Positions 36,161 to 44,013 of a DNA stretch of 64,000 bases are shown piece by piece; position 1 is the stretch's first letter; every line of letters starts with the position of its first letter. The position numbers were made by a program, and so were the translations under genes. The stretch comes from CAJCIY01 sp964245825 (GTDB taxonomy: Bacteria; Actinomycetota; Actinomycetes; Mycobacteriales; CAJCIY01). The notes beneath the pieces were generated by a model. That model was given only the letters and a program-made list of their open reading frames with translations, ran no database searches and had not been told where the DNA came from. The DNA is taken from the NCBI GenBank assembly GCA_964245825.1, contig CAXTNT010000004.1, positions 62,001-126,000 of the forward strand, read 5' to 3'.

Positions 36161-36832
36161 GTGAGCCACCCGTTCGGTCCCGAGCTGCTCGAACGAGCCC
36201 GCGCCATCGAGGCCGGCACCCTCATCCCGGCCGAGCCGCGGCATGCCGCGACCGTCGTGCTGGTCCGCGACGGTGCCCCGCGCGCCGACGGCCGGCTTGA
36301 GGTCTACCTGCTCCGGCGCGTTCGCTCGATGACCTTCGCCGCCGGCATGCACGTCTTCCCGGGTGGCAAGGTCGAGCCGACGGACAACGGGGGCGACGGC
36401 CTGCCCACCGCCTGGGCCGACGCGCTGACCGGCGGCGACGTCGCCCTGCTGCGCCGCGTCGTCGGCGCCGCGATCCGCGAGACCGCGGAGGAGTGCGGCG
36501 TACGGGTGGCCGCGGCCGACCTCCGGCCCTGGGCGCACTGGGTCACGCCGTCCATGGAGCCGCGTCGGTACGACACCCGGTTCCTGCTCGCGGCGCTGCC
36601 GGCGGGCGAGGAGGCCGTCGTCAGCGACGGCGAGGCGGACCAGGGCATGTGGCTGTCCCCCGCGCAGGCCCTGGGACGCACGATGATGCCGCCGACCCAC
36701 GCCGTCCTCACCGATCTCGCCGCCTACCCCGACGTGGGGTCCGTGCTGGCCGCCCGCCGACCCATCGAACGCATCCTGCCGGTTCTGCGGCGGCGCGAGG
36801 GCGACTGGCGGCTGGACCTGGAGCGGGGGTGA
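36161..36832 (+). CDS. NUDIX hydrolase
   Basis: 223 residues with a stretched Nudix region: FPGGKVEPTDN, an insert of about 30 residues, then AAIRETAEECGV. The long insert between the GG and the REx(2)EE half is typical of the NUDT19/RppH-distant group acting on CoA or other nucleotide derivatives. GTG 36161 is leaderless. It overlaps the metallo-beta-lactamase gene by GTGA. Confidence 0.85.
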   Translation: MSHPFGPELLERARAIEAGTLIPAEPRHAATVVLVRDGAPRADGRLEVYLLRRVRSMTFAAGMHVFPGGKVEPTDNGGDGLPTAWADALTGGDVALLRRVVGAAIRETAEECGVRVAAADLRPWAHWVTPSMEPRRYDTRFLLAALPAGEEAVVSDGEADQGMWLSPAQALGRTMMPPTHAVLTDLAAYPDVGSVLAARRPIERILPVLRRREGDWRLDLERG

Positions 36833-37557
36833 GCGGACGGTCGGTGCAGGTCGGCCACCTGCTCGCGCCGAACCCCGGGCCGATGACGCTGGAGGGCACC
36901 AACACCTGGGTGTTGACCGCGCCCGGCGGGCGGGCGATCGTGCTCGACTGCGGCCCGGCGATCGGCGCCCACATCGACGCGGTGGTGGCGGCCGCGACCG
37001 CCGACGGCCGTGAGATCGGTGCCGTGCTGGTCACCCACGGCCACCTCGACCACGCCGAGGGCCTGCCGCTGCTCGCCGACCGCACCGGCGCCGCGCTGAC
37101 CCCGGTCGGCGAGGGTGACGTCGTGCATGTCGACGGGGTGAGCCTGCGGGTCCTCGCGACCCCGGGGCACACCAGCGACTCGGTGACGTTCCTCGACGCC
37201 GACGACGGCACGCTCTACACCGGCGACACCCTCCTCGGCCGGGGTACGACGGTGGTCGCGCACCCCGACGGCCGGCTGGCCGACTACCTGGCCTCGCTCG
37301 CCCGGCTCGCCGGTATCGACGCGGCCCGCATCCGCCCCGGGCACGGGCCCGTCGTCACCGACGTCGCTGGCTGGATCGCCTACTACCGCAGCCACCGGCA
37401 GGCGCGGCTGGACCAGGTCAGGGAGGCGGTCGCGGCCGGCGCGACGACGGCCGAGCAGGTCGTCGAGGTGGTGTACGCCGATGTCGACGCCGCCCTGTGG
37501 CCGGCCGCGACGCTGTCGGTCCTCGCCCAGCTCGCGTACCTGCGCGAGCGGCCGTGA
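36829..37557 (+). CDS. metallo-beta-lactamase superfamily hydrolase (LACTB2-like)
   Basis: 242 residues with the zinc motif THGHLDHAEG (about residues 65-74), TPGHTSDS, YTGDTLLG and RPGHGP, plus a C-terminal winged-helix-like tail (VVEVVYADVDAALWPAA). This layout fits LACTB2-type nucleases or hydrolases and the Rv3677c position. In mycobacteria crp follows; here it does not. Confidence 0.9.
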   Translation: MSGRSVQVGHLLAPNPGPMTLEGTNTWVLTAPGGRAIVLDCGPAIGAHIDAVVAAATADGREIGAVLVTHGHLDHAEGLPLLADRTGAALTPVGEGDVVHVDGVSLRVLATPGHTSDSVTFLDADDGTLYTGDTLLGRGTTVVAHPDGRLADYLASLARLAGIDAARIRPGHGPVVTDVAGWIAYYRSHRQARLDQVREAVAAGATTAEQVVEVVYADVDAALWPAATLSVLAQLAYLRERP

Positions 37558-37653
37558 CCCCTGCGCCCGGCGCGGGACGCCGCTGGTCACGGGGCGCGCT
37601 CTTCTCCTTCGCCTGCGGCGCGGCGCAGGAGGCTGCAGCGAGGTCGGGGTCTG

Positions 37654-37773
37654 TCAGGAGCCTTCCGTGGGTGGGCCCCCGCGGGGCTGGTCCAGTCGGC
37701 TCTCGACGCGCTCCATGCCCAGCACGACGAGCAGCAGCACGACGGGGAAGGCGATGGCGATGGCGACGAACAC
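37654..37773 (-). CDS. 39-residue single-span membrane protein
   Basis: GTG 37773 to TGA 37654 reads MFVAIAIAFPVVLLLVVLGM, then ERVESRLDQPRGG and an end PPTEGS. One membrane span is followed by a charged helix and a polar tail. A weak AGGGGA lies upstream. The clean hydrophobic/charged division makes it very likely real. It lies in the gap where crp would be expected. Function unknown. Confidence 0.65.
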   Translation of the reverse strand: MFVAIAIAFPVVLLLVVLGMERVESRLDQPRGGPPTEGS

Positions 37774-37824
37774 AGGCCGATCATCCCCTGCGCCCCGACG
37801 CCGCGGGCCTCGCCCCGCGGTCGG

Positions 37825-38433
37825 TCAGGCGCCGAGGGCGATCATCGCGTCCGCCGGCGCCTGCCGGTACCGGGCGATGAGCTCCTTGGTCGCGGCCTGC
37901 ACCTGTGCCAGCAGACCCTCGCGATAGGCGAGCAGCCTGTCCGCGGCGGTCGCGACGACCGTCTCGGTCCCCGCCACAGAGGGGTCCTGCCACACCACGT
38001 CCAGGTCGGGCAGCATCGGCAGCACCACCGGGGCCGCGGACGCGACCCGCGTCCTACCCGCGGACAGGTCCTGCCGCTCGAGGGCGGGACGCAGCCGCTC
38101 GAGGTCGAGGGCCGGTCCGTTCCCGCGGATGGCCGCGAGGTGGCCGGACAGGACGCGTTGCCAGTAACCGACGCGCTCCTCCTCACGTACCACCAGCTGC
38201 CGGTACGCGCGGACACCCTCCAGACTCAGGTGCGCGAACTCCTCGGCGCACTGGGGCGGAACGGCGCGGGCGGCTGCCCGGGCCGCCGCGCGGGCGGCGC
38301 GGGTCGTCGTCTGTGCCCTCCGCCGCTCGGCCGTGGCGTGCTCCGTCGCGACGTACGCCGCGATCTGGGCGCCGAGCAGGGACCCGGCGTCCGCATCGGA
38401 GAGCAGGACGGTGTCGGCGGGTGAGAACGGCAC
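37825..38433 (-). CDS. coiled-coil protein, RsiG-like with altered ligand residues
   Basis: 202 residues from GTG 38433; GGAGGA is well spaced for it, while GTG 38442 abuts that site. A central helical hairpin reads LSLEGVRAYRQLVVREEERV, then GYWQRVLSGHL. It resembles the RsiG helix that holds the c-di-GMP motif E(x3)S(x2)R(x3)Q(x3)D. Here the positions read E, G, Q, S, A, so c-di-GMP binding is doubtful. RsiG is the WhiG anti-sigma factor; this could be a paralogue with another partner. It occupies the crp place. The family assignment is from memory and tentative. Confidence 0.5.
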   Translation of the reverse strand: MPFSPADTVLLSDADAGSLLGAQIAAYVATEHATAERRRAQTTTRAARAAARAAARAVPPQCAEEFAHLSLEGVRAYRQLVVREEERVGYWQRVLSGHLAAIRGNGPALDLERLRPALERQDLSAGRTRVASAAPVVLPMLPDLDVVWQDPSVAGTETVVATAADRLLAYREGLLAQVQAATKELIARYRQAPADAMIALGA

Positions 38434-38623
38434 CGTCGTCACTCCTCCCAGACCGGCGGAGCGTTGTACTCCGATGGCGATGGGGTCGTCCCACGTCGGC
38501 TCCCCCTTGAGGTCGGGTCACCCGTGCGAGCGGGTCCCTCGCCCGGGAGGGTTAGCGCGTTGCGCCACCCGGGTTCGGCCCTCGAGAGCCGCCACCTCGA
38601 CCGGCGCCGCCCGGGGGCGTCCG

Positions 38624-38629
38624 TAGAGT
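38624..38629 (+). promoter_or_regulatory. -10 box for the nth operon (leaderless)
   Basis: TAGAGT ends 6 bases before GTG 38636. Confidence 0.6.
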
Positions 38630-38635
38630 GCGGGC

Positions 38636-39343
38636 GTGCGGAGCGCGGGAGTCGATACCGAGACGCCGCTCGCGCTGACGCGGCGGGCGCGGCGGATGAA
38701 CCGGGTGCTGGCCGAGAGCTACCCGGACGCGCACTGCGAGCTGGACTTCACCTCGCCCTTGGAGCTCGCGGTCGCGACCATCCTGTCGGCGCAGTGCACC
38801 GACAAGAGGGTGAACCTGACGACCCCGGCGGTGTTCGCGGCCTATCCCGATGCGGCGGCGTACGCGGCGGCAGATCGTGCGCAGTTGGAGGACCTGCTGC
38901 ATCCGACTGGCTTCTTCCGGGCCAAGACGGCGAGCCTGATGGGCCTGGGCGCGGCCCTGGTCGAGCGGTTCGGTGGGCAGGTCCCGGCGCGACTCGAGGA
39001 CCTCGTCAGCCTGCCGGGGATCGGCCGCAAGACCGCCCACGTCATCCTCGGCAACGCATTCGGGATGCCCGGGATCACGGTCGACACGCACGTGGGCCGG
39101 CTGGCCCGTCGGTTCGGGTGGACCGTGGAGAAGGACCCGGTCCGGGTCGAGCACGCGATCGCCGCGCTCATCCCGCGCGCGGAGTGGACGATGCTCTCGC
39201 ACCGGATGATCTTCCACGGGCGTCGATGCTGCCACGCCCGCAAGCCCGCCTGCGGCGCCTGCCCGGTGGCCCGGCTCTGCCCCGCGTACGGCATCGGCCC
39301 CACCGATCCCGTCGCGGCGGCGGCGCTGGTGAAGACGGCGTGA
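38636..39343 (+). CDS. nth: endonuclease III
   Basis: 235 residues; a DNA glycosylase/AP lyase removing oxidised pyrimidines. Helix-hairpin-helix LPGIGRKTAHVIL with catalytic Lys132 and Asp150 in VDTHVGR. The [4Fe-4S] Cys spaced C-x6-C-x2-C-x5-C lie in CHARKPACGACPVARLC. It is the first gene of a coupled set nth-NUDIX-cupredoxin, with GTGA overlaps. Confidence 0.96.
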   Translation: MRSAGVDTETPLALTRRARRMNRVLAESYPDAHCELDFTSPLELAVATILSAQCTDKRVNLTTPAVFAAYPDAAAYAAADRAQLEDLLHPTGFFRAKTASLMGLGAALVERFGGQVPARLEDLVSLPGIGRKTAHVILGNAFGMPGITVDTHVGRLARRFGWTVEKDPVRVEHAIAALIPRAEWTMLSHRMIFHGRRCCHARKPACGACPVARLCPAYGIGPTDPVAAAALVKTA

Positions 39344-40032
39344 CCATCGACCGGCTGGATGCGGGACACCTGGCCGCGGTCCCGGGCTGGCTGCGGCCGC
39401 TCGCCGCGGCGCCCGACCGGATCCTCACGCCGGAACTGACGGCCCGCCGGCCACCCGGCGACGGCACGGTCCGCCAGTCGGCTGTGCTCATGCTTCTCGG
39501 CCATGGTCCGGAGGGCCCCGACGTCCTGCTCATCGCGCGGGCCGCGTCGCTGCGCGACCACGCCGGGCAGGTGGCGTTCCCCGGCGGCGTCGTGGACCCA
39601 GGCGACGACGGGCCAGTCGGCACGGCCCTGCGCGAGGCGCAGGAGGAGACCGGCCTCGACCCGGCGGGCGTGGTGCCGTTGGCGACTCTGGCCGCGCTCT
39701 ACGTACCGCGCTCGAGCTTCGCCGTGACGCCAGTGCTGGCCTGGTGGCGGCGGCCCGGCACCGTCGCGAGCCAGGATCCGGCGGAGGTGGCGGCGGTGGC
39801 CCGGGTACCGCTCGGGCTGCTGGCCGACCCCGCGGTCCGCGCCACCGTCGCGACACCCAACGGCTTCCGCAGTCCCTGCTTCGAGCTCCCCGGGATGTTC
39901 GTGTGGGGCTTCACCGCGCTGTTGCTCACCCGCCTGCTGGCGGTCGGCGGCTTCGCCAAGCCGTGGGACGCGAGCCGCGAGGTGCCGCTCCCGGCCTCCG
40001 TCGCGGGGCTCGCCGCCGGCGGTGGCGCGTGA
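39340..40032 (+). CDS. NUDIX hydrolase, CoA pyrophosphatase-like (NudL)
   Basis: 230 residues. The segment AGQVAFPGGVVDPGDDG followed by TALREAQEETGLD is the CoA-diphosphatase type of Nudix box. It would cleave CoA to phosphopantetheine and 3',5'-ADP. It is coupled to nth and to the cupredoxin gene by GTGA and matches the Rv3672c position. Confidence 0.88.
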   Translation: MTIDRLDAGHLAAVPGWLRPLAAAPDRILTPELTARRPPGDGTVRQSAVLMLLGHGPEGPDVLLIARAASLRDHAGQVAFPGGVVDPGDDGPVGTALREAQEETGLDPAGVVPLATLAALYVPRSSFAVTPVLAWWRRPGTVASQDPAEVAAVARVPLGLLADPAVRATVATPNGFRSPCFELPGMFVWGFTALLLTRLLAVGGFAKPWDASREVPLPASVAGLAAGGGA

Positions 40033-40421
40033 GGGTCCGGCTGCTGGCCGGCGCCGCCGGGGTCCTTCTGCTCGCGGGCTGCGCGGACGCGGCCGACAAC
40101 GGACCGTCCGCGCCGCAGTCCGCGGGCACGACCGAGGCGGCGACCGAGACCGGTGGGGTCGCTCACCTCACCGTCGACGCCGGTGAGGACCTGCGGTTCT
40201 CCCAGACCCATCTCACCGCCCCAGCCGGCAAGATCCAGATCACGCTCGTGGTGACCGGGCAGACCGAGCACGACCTGACTTTCACGGACGGCCCGCAGGG
40301 TGGGACCTCGGAGATCAGCGCCGCGCAGTCCTCGGTGACGCTGACCTTCTCGACTCCGGGCACCTACCACTTTCTCTGTACGGTCCACCCTCGGATGCAG
40401 GGCACGCTCACCGTCTCCTGA
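40029..40421 (+). CDS. cupredoxin-type lipoprotein
   Basis: 130 residues. A lipobox LLLAGC ends the signal peptide (about residue 18) and a Thr/Glu linker follows. A cupredoxin domain has type 1 copper ligands His in TEHDLTF and Cys-His-Met in YHFLCTVHPRMQG. It is a membrane-tethered electron carrier or copper protein on the outer face. In the mycobacterial block a thioredoxin-like protein occupies this slot. Confidence 0.88.
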   Translation: MRVRLLAGAAGVLLLAGCADAADNGPSAPQSAGTTEAATETGGVAHLTVDAGEDLRFSQTHLTAPAGKIQITLVVTGQTEHDLTFTDGPQGGTSEISAAQSSVTLTFSTPGTYHFLCTVHPRMQGTLTVS

Positions 40422-40461
40422 GGCTTCGGCGTGCACCCGACCCCGCGGGCGGGCGCGCACC

Positions 40462-40467
40462 TACGCT
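40462..40467 (+). promoter_or_regulatory. -10 box for the marP-like gene (leaderless)
   Basis: TACGCT ends 6 bases before GTG 40474. Confidence 0.6.
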
Positions 40468-40473
40468 CCGACT

Positions 40474-41658
40474 GTGCATGGCGATCTGCTCGACCTCGTG
40501 CTGCTCGGGCTCAGCGCCGTCGCGGCGTACCTCGGCTTCCGGCAGGGCTTCGTGATCGGGGTGCTGTCGTTCGTCGGCGTGATCGGTGGCGGTTACCTGG
40601 GCACCCGGCTCGCGCCGGTGCTGGCCCGGCACATCGGCCCGCACGTCTCCACCCCTCTGCTCGGGACCGTCGTCGTCTTCGCGATGGCGAGCGTCGGGCA
40701 GGTGTTGGCGGCGGCCGTCGGCGCGGCGCTGCGCGGCCGGCTGACCTGGCGCCCCGCCCGCGCGCTCGACAGCGCGGGCGGAGCACTGCTGTCGGTGATC
40801 TCGGTCCTGGTGGTCGCGTGGCTGCTCGGCACGGCGGTTGCCCACTCCACCCTGACGGGTCTGGCGGCGCAGGTACGCCGTTCCGAGGTGATCGCGGTGG
40901 TCAACGACGGCATTCCGCAGGCGGCTCGCGACGATCTCGCCCAGTTCCGTCGGTTGCTGGACAACACCGGCTTCCCCGCCATCGTGGGGCCGCTGGCCAC
41001 CGAGCAGGTGGCGCCGACGTCGCCGCCCGATCCGGCCGTGCTGGCCTCCACCGCCGTGCGGGCCGCTCGCGCCTCCATCGTCAAGGTCCGCGGCGACGCG
41101 CCCTCGTGCAACCGGTCGGTGGAAGGCAGCGGCTTCGTCATCGCCCGCGACCGGGTGCTCACCAACGCCCACGTCGTCGCCGGGGTGCGCGACCCGGTGG
41201 TGTACCCGCCCGTCGGTGGTGCCCTGCCCGCGCGGGTCGTGCTGTTCGACGCGAACCGCGATGTCGCGGTACTGGCCGTCAGCGGCCTGTCGGCGCGCGC
41301 CTTGAGCTTCGCCGGGACCGCGAGCAATGGCGCCCCGGCGGTCGTCGCGGGCTATCCGGAGGACGGCCCGTTCACTCCGGTCGCGGCCCGGGTGCGCGAC
41401 CGGCAGATGATCCGTGGGCCCAACATCTACCAGGACGTGACCGTGACCCGCGACGTCTATGCCGTCCGTGCCCAGGTACTGCCCGGCAACTCCGGCGGCC
41501 CGTTGCTGGCGTCCGACGGTCGGGTGTACGGGGTGGTCTTCGCCGCCTCGACGGACACCGCTGACACCGGCTACGCGTTGACCGCCCGGGAGGTCTCGTC
41601 CGACGTGGCCACCGGTGCCGCCGCGACGGGGTCGGTGTCCACCCAGGGCTGCGACTGA
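40474..41658 (+). CDS. MarP-like membrane serine protease (CvpA + trypsin)
   Basis: 394 residues. An N-terminal CvpA-type domain of four spans (about 1-125) is followed by a periplasmic chymotrypsin-fold protease with His233 (LTNAHVV), Asp263 (NRDVAVL) and Ser340 (PGNSGGPL). Cys in APSCNRS and at the end (TQGCD) match the disulfide that controls MarP activity. In mycobacteria MarP protects against acid and oxidative stress. Leaderless start. Confidence 0.92.
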   Translation: MHGDLLDLVLLGLSAVAAYLGFRQGFVIGVLSFVGVIGGGYLGTRLAPVLARHIGPHVSTPLLGTVVVFAMASVGQVLAAAVGAALRGRLTWRPARALDSAGGALLSVISVLVVAWLLGTAVAHSTLTGLAAQVRRSEVIAVVNDGIPQAARDDLAQFRRLLDNTGFPAIVGPLATEQVAPTSPPDPAVLASTAVRAARASIVKVRGDAPSCNRSVEGSGFVIARDRVLTNAHVVAGVRDPVVYPPVGGALPARVVLFDANRDVAVLAVSGLSARALSFAGTASNGAPAVVAGYPEDGPFTPVAARVRDRQMIRGPNIYQDVTVTRDVYAVRAQVLPGNSGGPLLASDGRVYGVVFAASTDTADTGYALTAREVSSDVATGAAATGSVSTQGCD

Positions 41659-41693
41659 CGGCGCTCGGACGGCGGGCGTGCCCCCCCTGCGCC

Positions 41694-42611
41694 TCAACTG
41701 GCCCAGGAGGCGATGTGCTCGGTGACCTCCGCGGGCCGCTCCTCGTGCGGGAAGTGACCGACGCCGCGCATCTCGATCGCGGAGTACGGACCCGTGACGT
41801 AGCGGCCGTTGCCGCGGGCGGTGGACGCCAGCGTGCACGGGTCCGCGGTGCCCTGGATCTGGAGCGTCGGCACCGGGACCGGCCGGGCCATCGCCCGCGC
41901 GAAGCGCGTGCCGTCGGGACGCAGCTGCGAGCGAAGCGCCCAGCGGAAGTACTCCAGGGAGCTGTGCGCGACCGCCGGCACCTGCGCGTGCTCCCGGTAG
42001 CGCGCCTCCGTGGCCTCGTCGGGGAAGCCCGAGCCACCCCAGCGGCGCAGGATCGCCCCGACCTCGGCGGCGTCGTCGGCCACCAGCAGGCGCTCGGGCC
42101 ACCACGGCAACTGGAAGCCGACCAGGTGGCGGCTGGCCGCGAGCTGGCTCCCACCGGTAAGCACGGCCGCCCGGAGCGCCAGGGGGTGCGGCATCGAGAT
42201 GACCACCAGCCGGTGCAGCACCTGCGGATGCAGCGCGCCGAGCGACCACCCGAGCAGACCGCCCCAGTCGTGCCCGACCACCGTGGCCCGCTGCTCGCCG
42301 AGCGCACGGATCAGGCCGGCGACGTCGGCGGTGAGGGTCGGCATGTCATACCCGCGAGGAGGCTTGTCGCTCCCTCCGTAGCCTCGCAGGTCGGCCGCCA
42401 CCGCGCGGAACCCCCGGGCTGCAAGGCCTTCCAGCTGTCCCCGCCAGCACCACCAGAACTCGGGAAAGCCGTGCAGCAGCAGGATCAGCGGACCCTCGCC
42501 GAGTTCGGCGACGTGGAACCGCGCGCCGTTGGCGCCCACCTGGCGGTGCCGCCAGGGCCCGGGGACCAGGACGACCGCCGGGTCTGGCGGTGCCAGTCGC
42601 GGGCGGGGCAC
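41694..42611 (-). CDS. alpha/beta hydrolase, epoxide hydrolase EphE-like
   Basis: 305 residues. HGFPEFWWCWRGQL holds the oxyanion HGxP typical of epoxide hydrolases, GHDWGGLLGWSL has Asp as nucleophile, and GVGHFPHEE holds the His. It opens epoxides or, less likely, dehalogenates. Position after marP matches ephE. Two palindromes upstream (42621-42684) suggest repression; one overlaps a weak -10 (CAGGCT, 42624-42619). Confidence 0.88.
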   Translation of the reverse strand: MPRPRLAPPDPAVVLVPGPWRHRQVGANGARFHVAELGEGPLILLLHGFPEFWWCWRGQLEGLAARGFRAVAADLRGYGGSDKPPRGYDMPTLTADVAGLIRALGEQRATVVGHDWGGLLGWSLGALHPQVLHRLVVISMPHPLALRAAVLTGGSQLAASRHLVGFQLPWWPERLLVADDAAEVGAILRRWGGSGFPDEATEARYREHAQVPAVAHSSLEYFRWALRSQLRPDGTRFARAMARPVPVPTLQIQGTADPCTLASTARGNGRYVTGPYSAIEMRGVGHFPHEERPAEVTEHIASWAS

Positions 42612-42620
42612 GGCGGTCAG

Positions 42621-42636
42621 CCTGGCACATGCCGGG
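42621..42636. promoter_or_regulatory. imperfect palindrome, probable operator 1 for ephE
   Basis: CCTGGCACATGCCGGG overlaps the likely -10 of ephE and closely matches the perfect palindrome 47 bases upstream of it in the transcribed direction. Confidence 0.5.
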
Positions 42637-42666
42637 CCGACCGCGACGGTGTCAGTCGAGCGGTCC

Positions 42667-42684
42667 GCCTGGCATATGCCAGGC
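42667..42684. promoter_or_regulatory. perfect 18-bp palindrome, probable operator 2 for ephE
   Basis: GCCTGGCATATGCCAGGC equals its own reverse complement. It lies between ephE and the esterase gene; the same CCTGGCA core recurs at 42621 and near 43669. Confidence 0.55.
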
Positions 42685-42696
42685 CTCCCGCATCGG

Positions 42697-43659
42697 TCAG
42701 CCGAGCAGTTCCGCGTACGCGGTGATCGTCTCGTCGGTGGCGGCCTGGGCCGCCGGGGAGAGGACGCCCATGCCGACGAAGCCGTGGACCAGACCGTCGT
42801 AGCGGGTGGCCACGACCCGGACGCCCGCCTTGTCCAGGGCTGCTGCGTACGCCTCGCCCTCGTCGCGTAGCGGGTCGTACTCGGCGGTGGCGACCACCGC
42901 GGGTGGCAGGCCGTCGAGTCGACCGCGCAGGGGCGACAACCCGGGGTCGGCGGGGTCGGCGCCCCCGGACAGGTAGTGGGCGCTGAACCAGCGCATGTCC
43001 TGCGACGTCAGGAAATAGCCCTCGGCGTTCTCCACCCGGGACGGGAACAGCTCACCCTCGTCGTCCGAGACGTCCACGGCCGGGTACCAGAGCAGCTGAG
43101 CCGCCAGCGGATGCGCTCCGGGCTCGTCGCGCAGCCGCTGGGCCACCACCGCGGCGAGGTTTCCCCCGGCCGAGTCACCCGCGACGCCCACCCGATTCCC
43201 GTCGCCGCCGTAGTCGGCGAGGTGCGCCAAGACGTGGCGCGTCGCGGCCTCACAGTCATCCGGCGCGGCGGGGTACGGGGTCTCGGGGGCAAGGGCGTAC
43301 TCGACGCTCACGACGACTCCGCCGGTGCCCCGGCACAGCAGCCGGGCCTGGTCGTCGTGGCTGGCGATGTTGCCGATGACGAAACCACCGCCGTGAAACA
43401 TCACCGTGGTGGGGACCGGACCGGTTGCGTTCTCGGGCCGGTAGACGCGCACCGGAAGCGGACCGCGCGGCGCCGGGATCGCCGTGTCCGTGACCTCGCC
43501 CACCGGCGTCCGGACGCCCCCCGGGAAGGCTGCGGCCAGCATGGTGGTCATCTGGTCCATCATCGTGCGCCCCTGCTCGGGCGTCCCGGCCCCGAGGCTG
43601 GGCGCGCCCGCCTGGGTGAGGGTCGCGAGCAGTCCGGCGAGCGCGGGATCCAGTGCCAT
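42697..43659 (-). CDS. alpha/beta hydrolase fold-3 esterase (HSL family)
   Basis: 320 residues. Oxyanion motif FHGGGFVIG, nucleophile GDSAGGNLAA, then AEYDPLRDEG (Asp) and DGLVHGF (His): the hormone-sensitive lipase group. It hydrolyses short-chain esters in the cytoplasm. ATG 43659 is favoured because GGGTGAG precedes it; GTG 43668 is possible. A CCTGGCA half-site near 43669 may link it to the operators beside ephE. Confidence 0.88.
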   Translation of the reverse strand: MALDPALAGLLATLTQAGAPSLGAGTPEQGRTMMDQMTTMLAAAFPGGVRTPVGEVTDTAIPAPRGPLPVRVYRPENATGPVPTTVMFHGGGFVIGNIASHDDQARLLCRGTGGVVVSVEYALAPETPYPAAPDDCEAATRHVLAHLADYGGDGNRVGVAGDSAGGNLAAVVAQRLRDEPGAHPLAAQLLWYPAVDVSDDEGELFPSRVENAEGYFLTSQDMRWFSAHYLSGGADPADPGLSPLRGRLDGLPPAVVATAEYDPLRDEGEAYAAALDKAGVRVVATRYDGLVHGFVGMGVLSPAAQAATDETITAYAELLG

Positions 43660-43761
43660 GCCGCTCACCCTGGCACACCGTGAGGGTGCCTGCGGAGCCG
43701 TCCGCCAGGCTGTGCGCACTCGGGTAATCAGGGTCTCGCGGCTGTGCGCGGCGAGACCTGC

Positions 43762-43962
43762 TCAGCTGACGTCGTCCGCGTCCACATCCGCAGCGGGCTT
43801 GTCGGTGCTGGTGCCCTGGGCTTCGCGCTCGAAGACGTCCGCCGCGTCGAGGTCGGGGGAGGTCTCCCCGGCCACGGCCTCGGCCATGTCGTGGTCGTCC
43901 AGGCCCTCCCCGGCCGGCTGCGTGGTTCCTGCGGCGGTGGCGGGTGTCGTGTCATTGCTCAT
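43762..43962 (-). CDS. small acidic hypothetical protein
   Basis: 66 residues, very acidic, with many Asp/Glu/Thr (ending KPAADVDADDVS), probably disordered. TAGGCC lies 6 bases before ATG 43962, close to the leaderless pattern. No family recognised. Confidence 0.55.
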   Translation of the reverse strand: MSNDTTPATAAGTTQPAGEGLDDHDMAEAVAGETSPDLDAADVFEREAQGTSTDKPAADVDADDVS

Positions 43963-44000
43963 GCACCGGGCCTACCCGGCGTTCCCCCCGTACACGCGGC

Positions 44001-44006
44001 TAGCCT
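44001..44006 (+). promoter_or_regulatory. -10 box for the Fic-like gene (leaderless)
   Basis: TAGCCT ends 7 bases before ATG 44014. Confidence 0.55.
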
Positions 44007-44013
44007 CCGCGAG

